Source: Erpobdella octoculata (taxonomy: Eukaryota > Annelida > Clitellata > Hirudinida > Erpobdellidae). From it: a stretch of 64,000 nucleotides of DNA. Under the pieces are notes generated by a model. The model was not told the DNA's origin and made no database searches. It was given only the letters and a program-made list of their open reading frames with translations. The DNA lies in NCBI GenBank assembly GCA_963978895.1, contig OZ022246.1:4189321-4253320 (forward strand). Reading direction: 5' to 3'. The translations under genes were made by a program, and so were the position numbers. Positions 35,700 to 48,818 of this stretch are shown here, in pieces (the stretch's first letter is position 1; every line of letters begins with the position of its first letter).

Positions 35700-37500
35700 T
35701 AGCTGATTGTTTCTATTTTTATCATTATAAGGTTTTATTTAACTTCATCTGTTTGTCGTATGTTTAATTGTTTGTATTTTCAAATCGAATTTTAGATCAC
35801 AAGCCTTTATCCAATTGGGCTGAAACTTGGAATAAAAATGTATTGTCGGTGACTATGCAATATTTCACTAAATTCGAGTCACAGAAATGTTTAATTAAAA
35901 TATAATTGAGAGTAAAATCTTTATATGGGTGATATAATCCAACGTCATTTACGTACGAAAATTATATATAGAAAAATTATATAAAATGTACTTTAAACAA
36001 TTTATAACTGTTAAAGTTTGCTAAATTGATATTCCAGTTTATCTCTATAACCAAATATTTTAATGTTAACTTGACAATTAGTTGAAAGGTTTTAAGGTTT
36101 ATAATCAAAACGAATTTATTTTCGAAACTTTTTACGAAATGAAAACAATCTTGCTTTTAGAAGTAAAGCTAAAAAGTTAAAAAGGATCAAATCAAGTTAA
36201 CATAAAAACAAATACCGTTTATCAATTATGCTTATGTACAGAAAACATTATGATATTATACTTTTCTAAATAAAAAATGTTTAAATTTTAAGACTTTTCG
36301 TTGACTTCACTGTATTATTAAATCCATTTTATTAATTTCACCACCGGTCTTGCTTGCTTGAATGTGTGCAAACCTTTAAAGTGAAAATTACCAAACTTCT
36401 CGTCATCCAATCAAGTTCAAATTTGAAATATAGACTTGCTTCCCATGACAAGGCATTTTATTAAAGTTTGAAAAATTAAAATAATTAATTAAAAATAATA
36501 ATTATCTGTGTTTTAAAACAATTCAAATACAATTAAATGAATGTTTACATTTATATTTGAAAAAATGTCATTTAAAAAAATTTTTTTGCAATAAATGAAA
36601 AACCGGCAAATCCAGAAATTGTTTAGATTTGTTTAAAAAAACCTGGTTTTTACGGCTCACATGTTCATATTTATTTTTTACTGAAATTTTTGGTCTTAAA
36701 AATTGATTGCAAAAATCAAAGAATAAAAGGTTGAAAATAATATTATTAAAAATGATTTTTTAAAAAACGCTTTTATTTAAATGCACCAAACAGGATAAAA
36801 TAATTGTCTCACCAACATCAAGATAATAAGAGAACAAACAGTAAAATGTTTAATACTAAAAATAAAAGCATGGGGCGTATAAATTTCAAGTGTTCAATGG
36901 CTAGAAACTTTTAAGAACTTTTGAAAAAAAATATCATCAACCTATAAGCTAAACTAAATTTTAAAATTCCAGAAATCCGACTAGTTTTGATATCTCAAAA
37001 CAGATAGAGAAACTGTTCAGCTATTGCTAGCGATACACGTTTTTTTAGTATTAAACATTTAAAGTTTTAATATTAAGAAAATTATTTGATCTTTTTTAGT
37101 GCATTTAAATCAAAGCATGTTTTGAAAATCTTTTTAATAGTATTATTTTTGTTTAATCGGATTGTTAGATACTATTTAAAAAATTTATTAATCCTTATGT
37201 CGTTCTTGCATATTTTAGCCACCAGGATTTTCCTCTAATGATTTCCTTCCTCTTCCTAAAAAGTACTAATAGTCATATATTTGTGTTTGACCTGCAAAGG
37301 TGCCAAATTGGACAACGAGATGTGAAATTTATTTGTCCACTGTTCTGTTCTGTTAGACTTCACGTTTTGCTTTATATGTTTAGAAAATCTCTTCTCATTT
37401 CCCCTCATTTCTCCTGTGCTCCGAATTTCTCTTTTTTCTCTTTCTCTCGCTCTATACGAATACAACGCACACACACACATACGCACACACATACACAGAC
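35700..37500. other. AT-rich intergenic stretch
   Basis: No supported gene. It contains an inverted copy of the dispersed segment 'catccaatcaagttcaaat' at about 36402-36425 and a short (CA)n at 37467-37500. Confidence 0.45.
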
Positions 37501-37519
37501 ACATATGCACACCTAGAAC

Positions 37520-37750
37520 AATATCTGGAAATTATGCTTAAAAAACCAATCGCAATGGGTTCTTGAAAAAGTGTTAACCGTACCAATACAACAAATATCA
37601 AAATCCATCTAACAGTGTATACCGCCAATACCAAAAACCAAACCCTTATACTTTAAGAGACATTTTTCTAGTATTTTATTAGTAGCACAAAGAATAATGT
37701 ATATAAACAGATAAACACATTTTATTGCATGAAAAATAAAAGCAAATAAA
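37520..37750. repeat. Diverged copy of the tRNA-Lys flank, without the tRNA
   Basis: This block ('caatatctggaaattatgct' onward, with 'accaaacccttatactttaa' and 'gcacaaagaataatgtata') aligns with the sequence that lies beside each tRNA-Lys at 39110-39350, 40670-40930 and 41750-41830. Here no tRNA gene is attached, so the copy has lost it or was duplicated without it. Confidence 0.65.
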
Positions 37751-38095
37751 AATGAAGAAAAGTGCATAAAAACATATATAACATGATGTTATTGCACAAT
37801 ATCAAATTTCTTAAACAAACTGAAACTAAGGAAAAAACTAAACATTGATTTAGTAAATGTTCAGTTTTATTAGCATTAGCGGAACCATTATAAAAAAAAC
37901 AATTCGGCGATTCTAACCGATCATTAAAAGTTATCGACTGAGTCATAGTTTTGAAGTATTTACAGATTATATTAAATCTTTCTAGTCACTCTTATTGATT
38001 CCGTTGCTATTTGCCTTGGGCACGTTATTTTAACTTTAGATGGTCATTGTTAGCACAAATACTCTACATAAGAAGAGGCTTACATTTTATTGACT

Positions 38096-38255
38096 ACTAG
38101 CATGGTCACCCGTGGTTGATCGGACTTTTAAGAGATTTTTTTCTTATTTCCTATGAGGACTACCCATTTGCCAAATTTTGTTCAAATTGCTCCAACGGTT
38201 TGGATGGCATAAGCAAAAAACGAACAAACACACATTGCCATTAATAAGTATAGAT
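38096..38255 (+). mobile_element. Short dispersed element with ACTAGC...TATAGAT ends, 160 bp
   Basis: It starts 'actagcatggtcacccgtgg' and ends 'ataagtatagat', with 'ccaaattttgttcaaattgc' inside. The ends match those of the 1.6-kb elements at 15849 and 44691, so it is probably a short member of the same group. Confidence 0.55.
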
Positions 38256-38455
38256 ATCTCAAATAGCGTTAATTTAAACAAATATAAAACACAATATATA
38301 AAATTTAGGAAAGACTAGTGAGTATAGTGATGTGCTGTTTAATCTTAATCTTCAACACGTTTGCTTAAATTTCAACAAAAACGGTTAGAGTATCTAGAAC
38401 TTATAACAACTTTATATTGCTTGTCTACAGTGGTGGTAACTTCCAAGCAGCAAAA

Positions 38456-38528
38456 TGTTCCCGCCCAGGCTCGAACTGGGGACCTTTCGCGTGTGAGGCG
38501 AACGTGATAACCACTACACCACGAGAAC
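38456..38528 (-). tRNA. tRNA-Val (anticodon CAC), copy 1
   Basis: The minus-strand 73-nt sequence begins GTTCTCGTGGTGTAGTGG. The acceptor stem GTTCTCG pairs with CGGGAAC (one G-T pair), the D arm and A-box are normal, the anticodon loop is CTCACAC with anticodon CAC, and the B-box is AGTTCGAGCC with the discriminator A. A TTTT Pol III terminator follows directly. It is identical to the copy at 41208-41280. Confidence 0.95.
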
Positions 38529-38993
38529 CGCTGTAATGGATTGCTTTTTAATCGTTAAAGACAGCATGAATATATCTGCTATTTAAGTTTAGATAATTAC
38601 AGTCTGTAACGGCCGTATACAGCTGTCTTGGAAATGGCAATTCCACAACAACATTATTTATTATCAAGTATTTATAACAAAATATATTTAAATTACAACT
38701 TTTTCAGCTACTTAGATTTTGTTTTTCGGACATCTATCATAGTTATATTATAAAATTTGTAATATAAATTGCCACAGATATCCTTTTCAATTGGACATTT
38801 TGTTTACATTCGAGTAAAACCAAATGATTTTATTTACAAACTTAATAATTATTGTAATGCTTCACTATTTTTGTACAGCAGAATTATTTTGAACTGGCTT
38901 TTTAAACTATTTCAAATTTTTGTTACATCCCAAGATGATTATAAATGGGTTTATTACAAATTCATCAGTGTACAAGAGCAAAAATTCAAAAAG

Positions 38994-39088
38994 CGCCCGA
39001 TATGGGACTCGAACCCATGACCCTCAGATTACTCATGAGGAACTCAGCTCTTAAAAGTCTGATGCTCTACCGACTGAGCTAACCGGGC
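38994..39088 (-). tRNA. tRNA-Lys (anticodon TTT) with 22-nt intron, copy 1
   Basis: The minus-strand sequence starts GCCCGGTTAGCTCAGTCGG and ends ATATCGGGCG. The seven-pair acceptor stem is intact, and the anticodon stem TCAGA/TCTGA with loop CTTTTAA is interrupted after position 37 by a 22-nt insert (39030-39051). That is the canonical site of nuclear tRNA introns. Without the insert the molecule is a standard 73-nt tRNA-Lys. A TTTTT terminator follows at once. Confidence 0.93.
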
Positions 39089-39350
39089 TCGGAGAACTCC
39101 AGAATACACATTGTTTTAGAACAATTTATTAATAAACAGGCTGTTAACAATATCTAGAAAATGCATTGAAAATACCTTGTCCAATAAGCACTTGATAAAG
39201 TTTATCAACCGTACAAACACCAATAATCATCTAAAAATGTATTACCGCCAGTACCAAATACCAAACACTAATAGTTTAAAAGACATTTTCCAAGTATTGT
39301 ATTATTAGCATAAAGAATAATGTATCAAATTAAAAAACACACGATTGCAT
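39089..39350. repeat. Duplicated flank of tRNA-Lys copy 1
   Basis: The 5' flank of the tRNA (minus-strand sense) contains 'agaacaatttattaataaac' and 'aaaataccttgtccaataag', shared with the other Lys copies. It shows that the cluster grew by duplication of units that include this flank. Confidence 0.7.
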
Positions 39351-40212
39351 AAAAAATAAACAAAAATAAAAAAAATATTTTTTAAAACAACGCTTGTATA
39401 CAAAAGTACTAAAAACCTTAAAATAATATTTAAGTGTACGTAATAAAAATTTTTGAACTAAACTTTTCTTTTGGAAGATAAGAGCGTTGGGCGTTATCTA
39501 TATTATATATATATTCGACTATCGTATTGTCATCTGGTTTAGAGATATATTAAAAGTTTTCGTGCTGTAACTTGTCGAAAAATTTGACTGCAAAATTTCG
39601 CAAACAAACATGCAAGAAAGTAATTTGAGAAAAACGTTGTAAAAAATGCAAACAGAAGACAGCATGTTACTGTGTGGTTTTCTGGTAAATTCACTGTTGT
39701 TAGGTCAAAAAAAAAGTTGGGGCAGTTTTTTTTTATATCTTGAACATCACTGAAAGTAGCGTTAAAGAAACAGTGCTGGCCGCAGTGTCACACTCTGGTT
39801 TTAAGTTAAATTAGGTCGAACCAACTTCTCGAGACAGTGTAACTCAGTTGTTGATTAGTTCTGTAACAACATTAGCAAACAACTTGAACAAGGCATCTGA
39901 ACAAGAAGAAAACAGGCCAAGAACACCAGCTCTCATTGATGATGACAATAGTTACAGCGAGACCACCTATTTAATGATAACTGTCTACTGAAACTCTATA
40001 CTCAATAGTCATGAACTGATGCCTCTGATTTGATGTTATCTTGTCATTCCAGGTCCTGTCTTACTTGTCGGATACCAACTATTAAGTTTAACATTATTGA
40101 CAATGTTTAACGTAGCGATAATTGTTGAACATCTAAGCCATGAATCACTTTATCCAGCTTTCACTCATTCGTGGTCCCATTTTGACAGATCAACCAGAAA
40201 CAGCCTACCCGC

Positions 40213-40302
40213 ATCCCTTGCAGACAATGGTGAGCCGACGGGATTCAACCCACCGCCTCTTAGGTCAACAGGCAGATGCTTTACCGCTATATAACCCGCT
40301 CT
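40213..40302 (-). repeat. tRNA-derived SINE-like sequence
   Basis: The minus strand reads 'gggttatatagcggtaaagc', then 'ctgcctgttgacctaagagg', then 'ggtgggttgaatcccg'. It has an A-box-like and a B-box-like segment and a foldable anticodon-like arm, but the acceptor ends do not pair. This is the form expected of the tRNA-related head of a SINE, whose body would run toward lower coordinates. It is not a functional tRNA. Confidence 0.5.
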
Positions 40303-40553
40303 AACTGTACCATGATGATACAGCACCTGAATAGCAACGCTTGCCACATAGTAAAGACAATACCCATCAGATACAATATAGTAATTCTTTTGTCGTCATC
40401 TGATGCAGTGTTCGAAAATTTGACTTTGATAAAACTATATATAAAAACAACTTATTTTCAATGCAGAACTGAAGCAACAATTTTATGATCATAAATCATT
40501 TGTTAAATAATTTTGAATTAAAAGCATTTTTACGTTCAGGATTTAGATTTCAA

Positions 40554-40648
40554 CGCCCGATATGGGACTCGAACCCATGACCCTCAGATTACTCACGAGG
40601 AACTCAGCTCTTAAAAGTCTGATGCTCTACCGACTGAGCTAACCGGGC
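40554..40648 (-). tRNA. tRNA-Lys (anticodon TTT) with 22-nt intron, copy 2
   Basis: The mature part is identical to the other two Lys copies. The intron (40590-40611) differs by one base (CTCGTGAG in place of CTCATGAG). Directly downstream the sequence is TTGAAATC, and the first T-run of four or more lies about 30 nt away, unlike copies 1 and 3. Transcription would therefore give a longer trailer, or the copy may be weakly expressed. Confidence 0.92.
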
Positions 40649-40935
40649 TCGGAATAAATTGGACTACACATTCTTTTAGAACAATTTATTGATAAACAGC
40701 CTGTTGGCAATATCTAGGAAATGTATTGAAAATACCTATTCCAATAAGTGGCAAAAAGCACTTGAAAAAGTATTGCCCGTACCAACAGCAATAATCAACT
40801 AAAACTGTATTACCGACACTACTATTAAAACCAAACACTAATACTTTAAAAGACATTTTTCAAGTATTTTATTATTAGCATAAAGAATAATGTATACAAT
40901 TAAAAAACACATGATTGCATGAAAAATAAAAAAAC
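40649..40935. repeat. Duplicated flank of tRNA-Lys copy 2
   Basis: Shares 'agaacaatttattgataaac' and 'agcataaagaataatgtata' with the flanks of the other Lys copies. Confidence 0.7.
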
Positions 40936-41034
40936 GCAACAATATCCTTCTTTTCTATATATAAAAACAGCCTATTTTCAATGCAGAACTGAAGCAACAA
41001 TTTTATGATTATAAATCATTTGTTAAATGATTTT

Positions 41035-41100
41035 AATTTAAAATCATTTTTTTAATTTAAAATCATTTTTTTAATTTAAAATCATTTTTAGGTTCAGGAT
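41035..41100. repeat. Short tandem repeat 'aatttaaaatcattttttt'
   Basis: Three tandem copies of a ~20-bp AT-rich unit between the tRNA genes. Confidence 0.8.
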
Positions 41101-41207
41101 TTTGATTTCAAATCACAAGCATAATGATTTTACCCAACACTGAATTAGGCAGGTACTACCATGATTTTATACGGCGTGTCTAAAGCTGCGATTTAAAAGC
41201 AGGAAAA

Positions 41208-41280
41208 TGTTCCCGCCCAGGCTCGAACTGGGGACCTTTCGCGTGTGAGGCGAACGTGATAACCACTACACCACGAGAAC
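41208..41280 (-). tRNA. tRNA-Val (anticodon CAC), copy 2
   Basis: Identical in its 73 nt to the copy at 38456-38528, with a TTTT terminator directly downstream on the minus strand. It sits about 350 bp from tRNA-Lys copy 3, much as copy 1 sits about 470 bp from Lys copy 1. This supports a duplicated Lys-Val unit. Confidence 0.95.
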
Positions 41281-41633
41281 TGTTGACATCATGCGTTTAT
41301 TAGACCCAACTTGGATTCATTGGCTGTTAGCTTAAAAAAATATGGTCCGTAGCATGTAAACGGCTTTAGACAACTATCTTGGACATGTAATCCCACAAAA
41401 AATGAGTCCGTCAATTGAATTTTAATCAATTATTTAAATTTCATTTTTTAAATTTGGTTCAAGATTTGAAACATAATCAAAATTTTTTTAAACAAAAAGG
41501 GGTATTTAAAATATAGCATCTAAATGCATTTCAAGAAATCGCTGAAGATGAATATTAATTTAAATTTTTATTTCAATCCTTTCGTCATATCTTTTTTTCT
41601 CCAGCTAGCTTTACAATAGGGAAATTTAAAAAG

Positions 41634-41728
41634 CGCCCGATATGGGACTCGAACCCATGACCCTCAGATTACTCATGAGGAACTCAGCTCTTAAAAGTCT
41701 GATGCTCTACCGACTGAGCTAACCGGGC
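41634..41728 (-). tRNA. tRNA-Lys (anticodon TTT) with 22-nt intron, copy 3
   Basis: Identical to copy 1 over the whole gene, including the 22-nt intron (41670-41691). A CTTTTTAA terminator lies right after the gene. Confidence 0.93.
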
Positions 41729-41829
41729 TCGGAAGACCTGTGACTACACATTCGTTTAGAACAATTTATTGATAAACAGGCTGTTAACAATAACAATAGG
41801 AATTTAAAAACGCATTGACTGTACCAATA

Positions 41830-43690
41830 TCATTATTAAAAAAAATGTGACAACGTTTTGCAAAGCGACCTCATCGGGAGCACTAAAATTAACCCGAAAA
41901 ATAAGTTACCAAAGCAATAGTTACGAAAATAGATTTTTAAGCTTAAGTAAATATTAGAGTATTAAATTTTAAAAATATATCTAGATCAATGTTTCAAACT
42001 TTATAGCATCACAGACTGGAGAATCTTCGATGATCATACGGACTAAGGAAAATCTAAAGTTTTGTCTGAGAACGTTTAAGAACCTCTTTAAAAACACATT
42101 TCAGGGGTTGACTGGAACAATTTCAACCAAATGATTGGGATTATGCTTAGACGACGCAATGAAAAATTGCTTTATATTTTGTTGCTGAGCCTGCGACTTT
42201 CTACGTGTAAAACGAATTGCGAATGAGATCACAAGCAAGATATTGAGAATAATAAATAAATAAAATAAACAAATAGATGACCAAGTTATTTTATTTGTAA
42301 TAGTACGATATGGCTAATAGTTTGAAAATCCTCCATCGGTTTTATAGTTATAACTAGCATTACTTCTTTTTATATTTTTTCGATTTTAAAAGCTGACTTT
42401 AAGTTCGTGTGATTGCATTGAAAAGAATAATTTCCATAAATGACTTAAAAGAAAGATAAGCAGACACGTTATTTTATTTTTTGAAAGAGTTTTTTGAATT
42501 TGTCAAGAGCATACGGTGTTGGAACAATCGTGCTGAGAAATACAAAAATTTGATTGAACATCTTCCTAATGGCATCTAAATAGGAGAAACTGGTCGTGTT
42601 TAGTTTATTAGATGTTTTTCTATTATTTAGCTTTGGTTACGGTTCCTTTTATATACACCGTTAGCAGACAACTGCTCTGTGAATGGACCATCGAGTTCTA
42701 AGATCCAAAAGCCTGCGCCCCACCATATACTGCTTTATTAATATTATACCATAATTTTTTCGATTCATATGGTTTTGTGTAGTGTGCGGTCGGCACTGCT
42801 TGTAAAGATTTGAACAATTTTTATGAATTTTGGTTTTTAAAACATAACGACAACAAAGTATTCATTCATCTCTCCACTGAAATTCAATTTTACAAATTTT
42901 TCCACATCAATCACACCTGGAAAAGCTGCTGTACGGTTTTCGTTGTTTTCGTGCTCAGCATAATTTTTCACCTGGAAGCAGAAACAACTTGAATTAATGA
43001 CTTCTGTTAGGGAACCTTTTACCGACTTGCAAAGTACAGTTTTTTAGACGCCGGGTGGCGTGAGGAGGTTGTGAACAGGAATGAATCAATAAGTCGGAGC
43101 CTAAGGTGGTTCATCTTACAACTGACGACTGGGGTACGGGGAGTAGGTGATTGTTAATGGCATACTTAAAAGGTAAAGGTCACCTTTTCTTCTCAATATA
43201 ATTCCTTACATGAGACAGCGTACGTTTTATGTTACAGTTTTTCAGAAAAAAGTTAAGGAGTTCATAAGAAAAGGTAAGTCACGAGAAGTGATTCTTAACG
43301 CTTGATTTGATTTGGTGGATTGAAAGAGTAATTAAATTATTGACTTCGTTTTGTGTGCCATCTCATGAAAGACACAGTTCGGATGAATATTTATATAATA
43401 ATTATGTGTTCAGTTAATTAAAACTTAAAAATTTAAAGAAGCACGCCAAAAATGTGAGGTTTTTCCACGAATGCCTTATATTTCAGTATTCGCTGATTTT
43501 CATTTCATTGAACTTAATTCTTTAAAACGACATGTTTTTAAATTTCCATATGTAAATATCAATACAGTTACGTACATTTGATTTTTTGTTTTTTTTGAAA
43601 ACATGGATAATTTTTTTTTAAATTAAATTTGTTTCAATTTTTTTCATTTTTTAATAAAATGCATCGTCATTAGGAGCGAGCCTATTTTTC
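41830..43690. other. Intergenic stretch
   Basis: No supported gene. A frame at 43048-43160 (DAGWREEVVNRNESI, then LRWFILQLTTGVRGVGDC) after a T-rich 'ttttttag' might be a transposon or pseudogene relic, but it is too short to call. Confidence 0.4.
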
Positions 43691-43694
43691 AAAT

Positions 43695-43795
43695 TTCAGC
43701 TTGATTGGTTAACCGGAAGTTTGATAATTTTTACTTTCAAGGTTTGCAATCAATCAAGCAAGCAAGCAAGTAAGCAAGCAAGCATGACCGATGGT
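43695..43795 (+). repeat. Dispersed repeat segment ending in (CAAG)n
   Basis: 'caaatttcagcttgattgg', then 'accggaagttt', then (CAAG)n. Related segments occur at 14305-14345 and 48121-48150, and inverted at about 36402-36425, so this is a dispersed family. Its full boundaries are not visible. Confidence 0.55.
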
Positions 43796-43890
43796 AAAGT
43801 TAAAATAAGGGAATTAAAAGCATGAATTTTTCTCAAATGATCAAAATGTGTTTGATGGGAATAACTTTTTCTAAAATGTTTAGTTTGTTG

Positions 43891-44136
43891 CAGGCCCGTA
43901 TTTAGAAATTGTTTTCGTGGGGGGGGGGGGGTTCAATTTTTCTTTCAATTTTTTCCTTTATCAGGAAATGTAACACATAGACATAGATGTTTTAAAATCA
44001 TTAACATTGCCATTTTTCAAGGTTATTTTAAATTATCCTAGCAAATTTGCTCTTATTTTACACCGATTTTATATATTTTTCACGATTTCGGGGGGGGGGG
44101 GGGTTGAACCTGTAAACCCTTCTAAATACGGTCCTG
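43891..44136. mobile_element. hAT-type MITE, 246 bp, with internal G-runs
   Basis: Terminal inverted repeats 'caggcccgtatttagaa' and 'ttctaaatacggtcctg' (one mismatch) have a perfect 8-bp target duplication, gtttgttg (43883-43890 and 44137-44144). Each inner flank has a run of 13-14 G. Confidence 0.88.
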
Positions 44137-44690
44137 GTTTGTTGGGCTGGGTTTTCTGGTTACTTGGTCTGTTTAGTGTCTAACCATATTTTCAAACAGA
44201 ATTAGATTGCCAGCTTCCAGCCTTTAAATATTTTGATTATATACAAGTGAAAGTTAAGTTAAAAAATTTAAAACATTCTGTTATAAACTTTTAAAACAGT
44301 ATCGTATGGCGAAAATATTACTCAGGAGAATAGTGAACAAAAGAGGTCTTTTCGTCATTAATATAAAGTTTTTTTTACTTCTTTTTAATAATTTTGGCTT
44401 CTTACATTTTTATTAGTTATTTTTGTTTTATTGAACATTATTTTTTTAAAGCTGGTTAGTTTTATAATGATCTTTGAGCTTCTACACTTTCGCTGACATT
44501 ACATGGACAACCAATGGAATTCCGGACACGTAAATAGCAGGAAGTTTTTAAACATTTATTGGTTGCTATTTTACCACGTTTTTCATAACTTGCTTTCTTG
44601 TTTTTCTGTTTGTCCACCATTTATATTTCATATATATATTATATTTTATATATCTATTATATTTTAAATATATATTATATTTTATAATAA

Positions 44691-46239
44691 ACTAGCAGTG
44701 CCCGTAGCGGCTTCGCTCGCATGAAATTAGAGAGTTTGAACCGTGCATCCATAGTAGAAATCATTTTTTTAGGTCTCGGCTCGGCCCGTCAACAAATTAG
44801 CCCAGCCCGTTTTAAAAACCCAAACTCCTGGCCCGGCAGAGCCCGTATGAATTAGGCCCGGCCCATTTTTACAGGCCTAGAAGTTCTATATACTTGATGA
44901 AAAACTTCGGCCCGTCCCACCTTGACCTCAGGTTTGGCCCGGCCAAACTGAAGACCCTAAAATCACTAAAATATCTATATACTTGGTGAAAAACCTCGGC
45001 CCGTCCCACTTTGATTTAAGGTTTGGCCTGGCCCGTGTGAAGACTCTAAAATAACGGCTTGGCCCGGCCGATGATAATCAAATAACCCTTATTTCCACCC
45101 CACATTTGAGGTCCTGGAAACCAAATTTTCAAAAAATGCTAAAACACGTATTTCATTATTTTTGGAGTAGAAACTAAATACTAATTTTTACTTCTATAGC
45201 ATTAACAGTTTTTGAGTAGCAGCTACTTTAAAAACCAAATAACCCAAAAAATGATGAAACACGTATATTTTTTTTTTTTGAGTAGATACTAAGTATTAAT
45301 TTTTACATCTGTGGCAATTACAGTTGTTGTGTAGCAGTTACTTTGAAAACCAAATAACCCTATTTTCCACCCCACATTTGAAGTCCTGGAAACCAAATTT
45401 TCAAAAAATTGTGAAACCCGTATATCATTATTTTTAGAGTAGAAACTAAATACTAATTTTTACTTTTGTAGCATTAACAGTTTTTGAGTAGAAGCTACTT
45501 TAAAAACCAAATAAATAACCCAATTTTCCAACCCACATTTGAGGTCCGGGAAACCAAATTTGTAAAAAATGGTGAAACACGTATATCTTTATTTTTTAGA
45601 AAAGAAACTAAATAATAATTTTTACATCTGTGGTATTTACTGTTTTTGAGTAGCAGTTACTATAAAAGACAATTAGCCCTATTTTCCACCCCACATTTGA
45701 AGTCCTGGAAACCAAATTTTCAAAAAATGCTAAAACACGTATTTCATTATTTTTGGAGTAGAAACTAAATACTAATTTTTACTCCTGTAGCATTAACCGT
45801 TTTTGAGTAGAAGCTACTTTAAAAACCAAATAACCCAATTTTCCAACCCACATTTGAGGTCCGGGAAACCGAATGTTCAAAAAATGGTGAAACACGTATC
45901 TTTTTATTTTTCAAAAAGAATCTATATACCAAATTTCAAAATCTCCTCATTTTTGGTTTTCGAGATATACATTGTTTTAGAAAAAAGTTTGTTTTCCAGT
46001 TTTTTCCCCTCAGGAGCAAAATTTTCAAAAATCCTTTCTTAGCGGATGTTTACGCTATAAAAGTAATATAAATTCCAAATTTCACGTTCCTAGGATGAGG
46101 CGTTTGAGCTTGGCGTTGATTATCAGTCAGTCAGTCAGTCAGTCAGTCAGTCAGTCAGTCAGTCAGTCAGTCAGTCAGTCAGTCAGTCAGTCAGTCAGTC
46201 AGTCAGTCAGTCAGGACATGTTCTTTTATATATATAGAT
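44691..46239 (+). mobile_element. 1.6-kb dispersed element, copy 2
   Basis: It has the same start (actagcagtgcccgtagcgg), 'ggcccggcc' region, ~157-bp internal repeats (fewer and rearranged copies) and end ('ggacatgttctttt', 'atatatagat') as the copy at 15849. The terminal (GTCA)n tract is longer here (46123-46213). It is followed tail-to-tail by a minus-strand CCGGGAGCG element. Confidence 0.75.
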
Positions 46240-47212
<973 letters not shown>

Positions 47213-47232
47213 AATATTATTCCAAAATATGT

Positions 47233-47386
<154 letters not shown>

Positions 47387-47387
47387 C

Positions 47388-47531
47388 AAACAAGCCATAA
47401 ATTTTTAAAACTTAAAACGTGGGGCGCTATTTATATTCAAAGAAACATTCTATCCTGTTTAAAAATAGTAGATGGTTAGTTTGAGTGAAAGGCTCCCCAC
47501 GTTTTAAGTTCTAAAAATTTGTGGCTTGTTT
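47388..47531. repeat. Hairpin repeat, 37-bp arms
   Basis: The arms 47388-47425 ('acaagccataaattttt', 'aaaacgtgggg') and 47494-47531 ('ccccacgtttt', 'aaaatttgtggcttgt') are inverted, with about 68 bp between them. It looks like a very short MITE or one end of a larger element. Confidence 0.65.
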
Positions 47532-48419
47532 GCTAAACAAATGTCCACAATTAATGCATGCCTCCATCAAGACATTTCTCATACAGCCAAGAGAAAAATT
47601 ATTTTCTTTTTTCAGTTCACAAAAACGTGGTATTTTAAAAGTTTTTTTTTAATATTTTATTTATTTTGGGTTCACATGAATTTTTTTTATAAATGATATG
47701 CTTATTAATTTAATAAACAATATTTTGTGATTTGAAAAACCACCACAAGTTCGCCAACAGCATATGTATATATAGGGCAACATCGCCGTGGCGACATCGA
47801 AATTCGCGGTCGTGTAATTGTGTGGAATTGTTATGCTAGACATATTTACACAGCCTTTAATAATATCCAATTGAATGCCTGGACATAACTACACAGTATT
47901 GAACATGGAATGATAACAAATGAACCGTTAAAAACTTGGTTTTTACAGATCATCTATATTTTGTAATTTGGCAGCTTTTAGTTTTTTTTTACAAATGATT
48001 TATTGATGTTAATAAGTCTACAAAATGGAAAATATTGACCACAGAAATGTGAAGTATGTGAGATTAAGAAATATAAGAAGTTTTCGAATCTATATGAAAA
48101 AACGACTAATAAACCCATAAAATTTCAGCTTGATTGAATAACGGGAAGCTTGTTTTTTTAGCGTCAAAAGTTCCCAACGTATGGCTCATGCAAGCAAACG
48201 TGGTGAAGTTAATATAAAGGAAGGATTTAATGAAGATGTAGTTGTAGTTAGTGAAAAACAAAAAGAGATCGGAAGGATAACGAAACAACTTGAAACGAAA
48301 TAAAACTTGGTATGAAATTGAAAGGGGAAAGATATAGAAAATTGACACGATTCATTTCCAAAGGAGGTCCTTGTTGTCGAATTCTGAAAGCCTGTGTGAC
48401 ACAAAAGAGAATGTTTCTG

Positions 48420-48548
48420 GGGATGATGATGTTGATGATGATGGTGGTGATAGTGATGGTGGTGATGATGATGATGGTGATGGTGATGGTGGTGGTAGTG
48501 ATGATGATGATGATAATGAGAATGATGATAAGGACGAAGATGAAACCA
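48420..48548. repeat. (GATGAT)/(GGTGAT) tract
   Basis: Degenerate trinucleotide repeat. Open frames on both strands (Asp-rich, Met-Val, Ser-Pro, His) are artefacts of it. Confidence 0.85.
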
Positions 48549-48818
48549 ATGAAGATAATGAAATGTTAGAGTGGTGATCATGGCAGTGGTTCTAATGGTA
48601 GCTGTACACGGAGGTGACGATGATGATGATGAAGTCGATAGCTATGAAAACGATGAAAACGAAGATAATAACGAGATGAAATGAAAGAAATAAACCGTTG
48701 TTAATGAAGACTTCAAAGAAATTAAATTTTACAGGAAATTTGTTTTCATTTACTGACTTTTGATGTAAGTTCACTTTTAATGGCGACCGGCACTGGCGAT
48801 CACGTGCCACTTCTGGGC

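Noticed and set aside
40213..40302. Possible additional tRNA gene
   Set aside because: The A- and B-box-like parts are present but the acceptor stem does not pair, so it was recorded as a SINE-like sequence.
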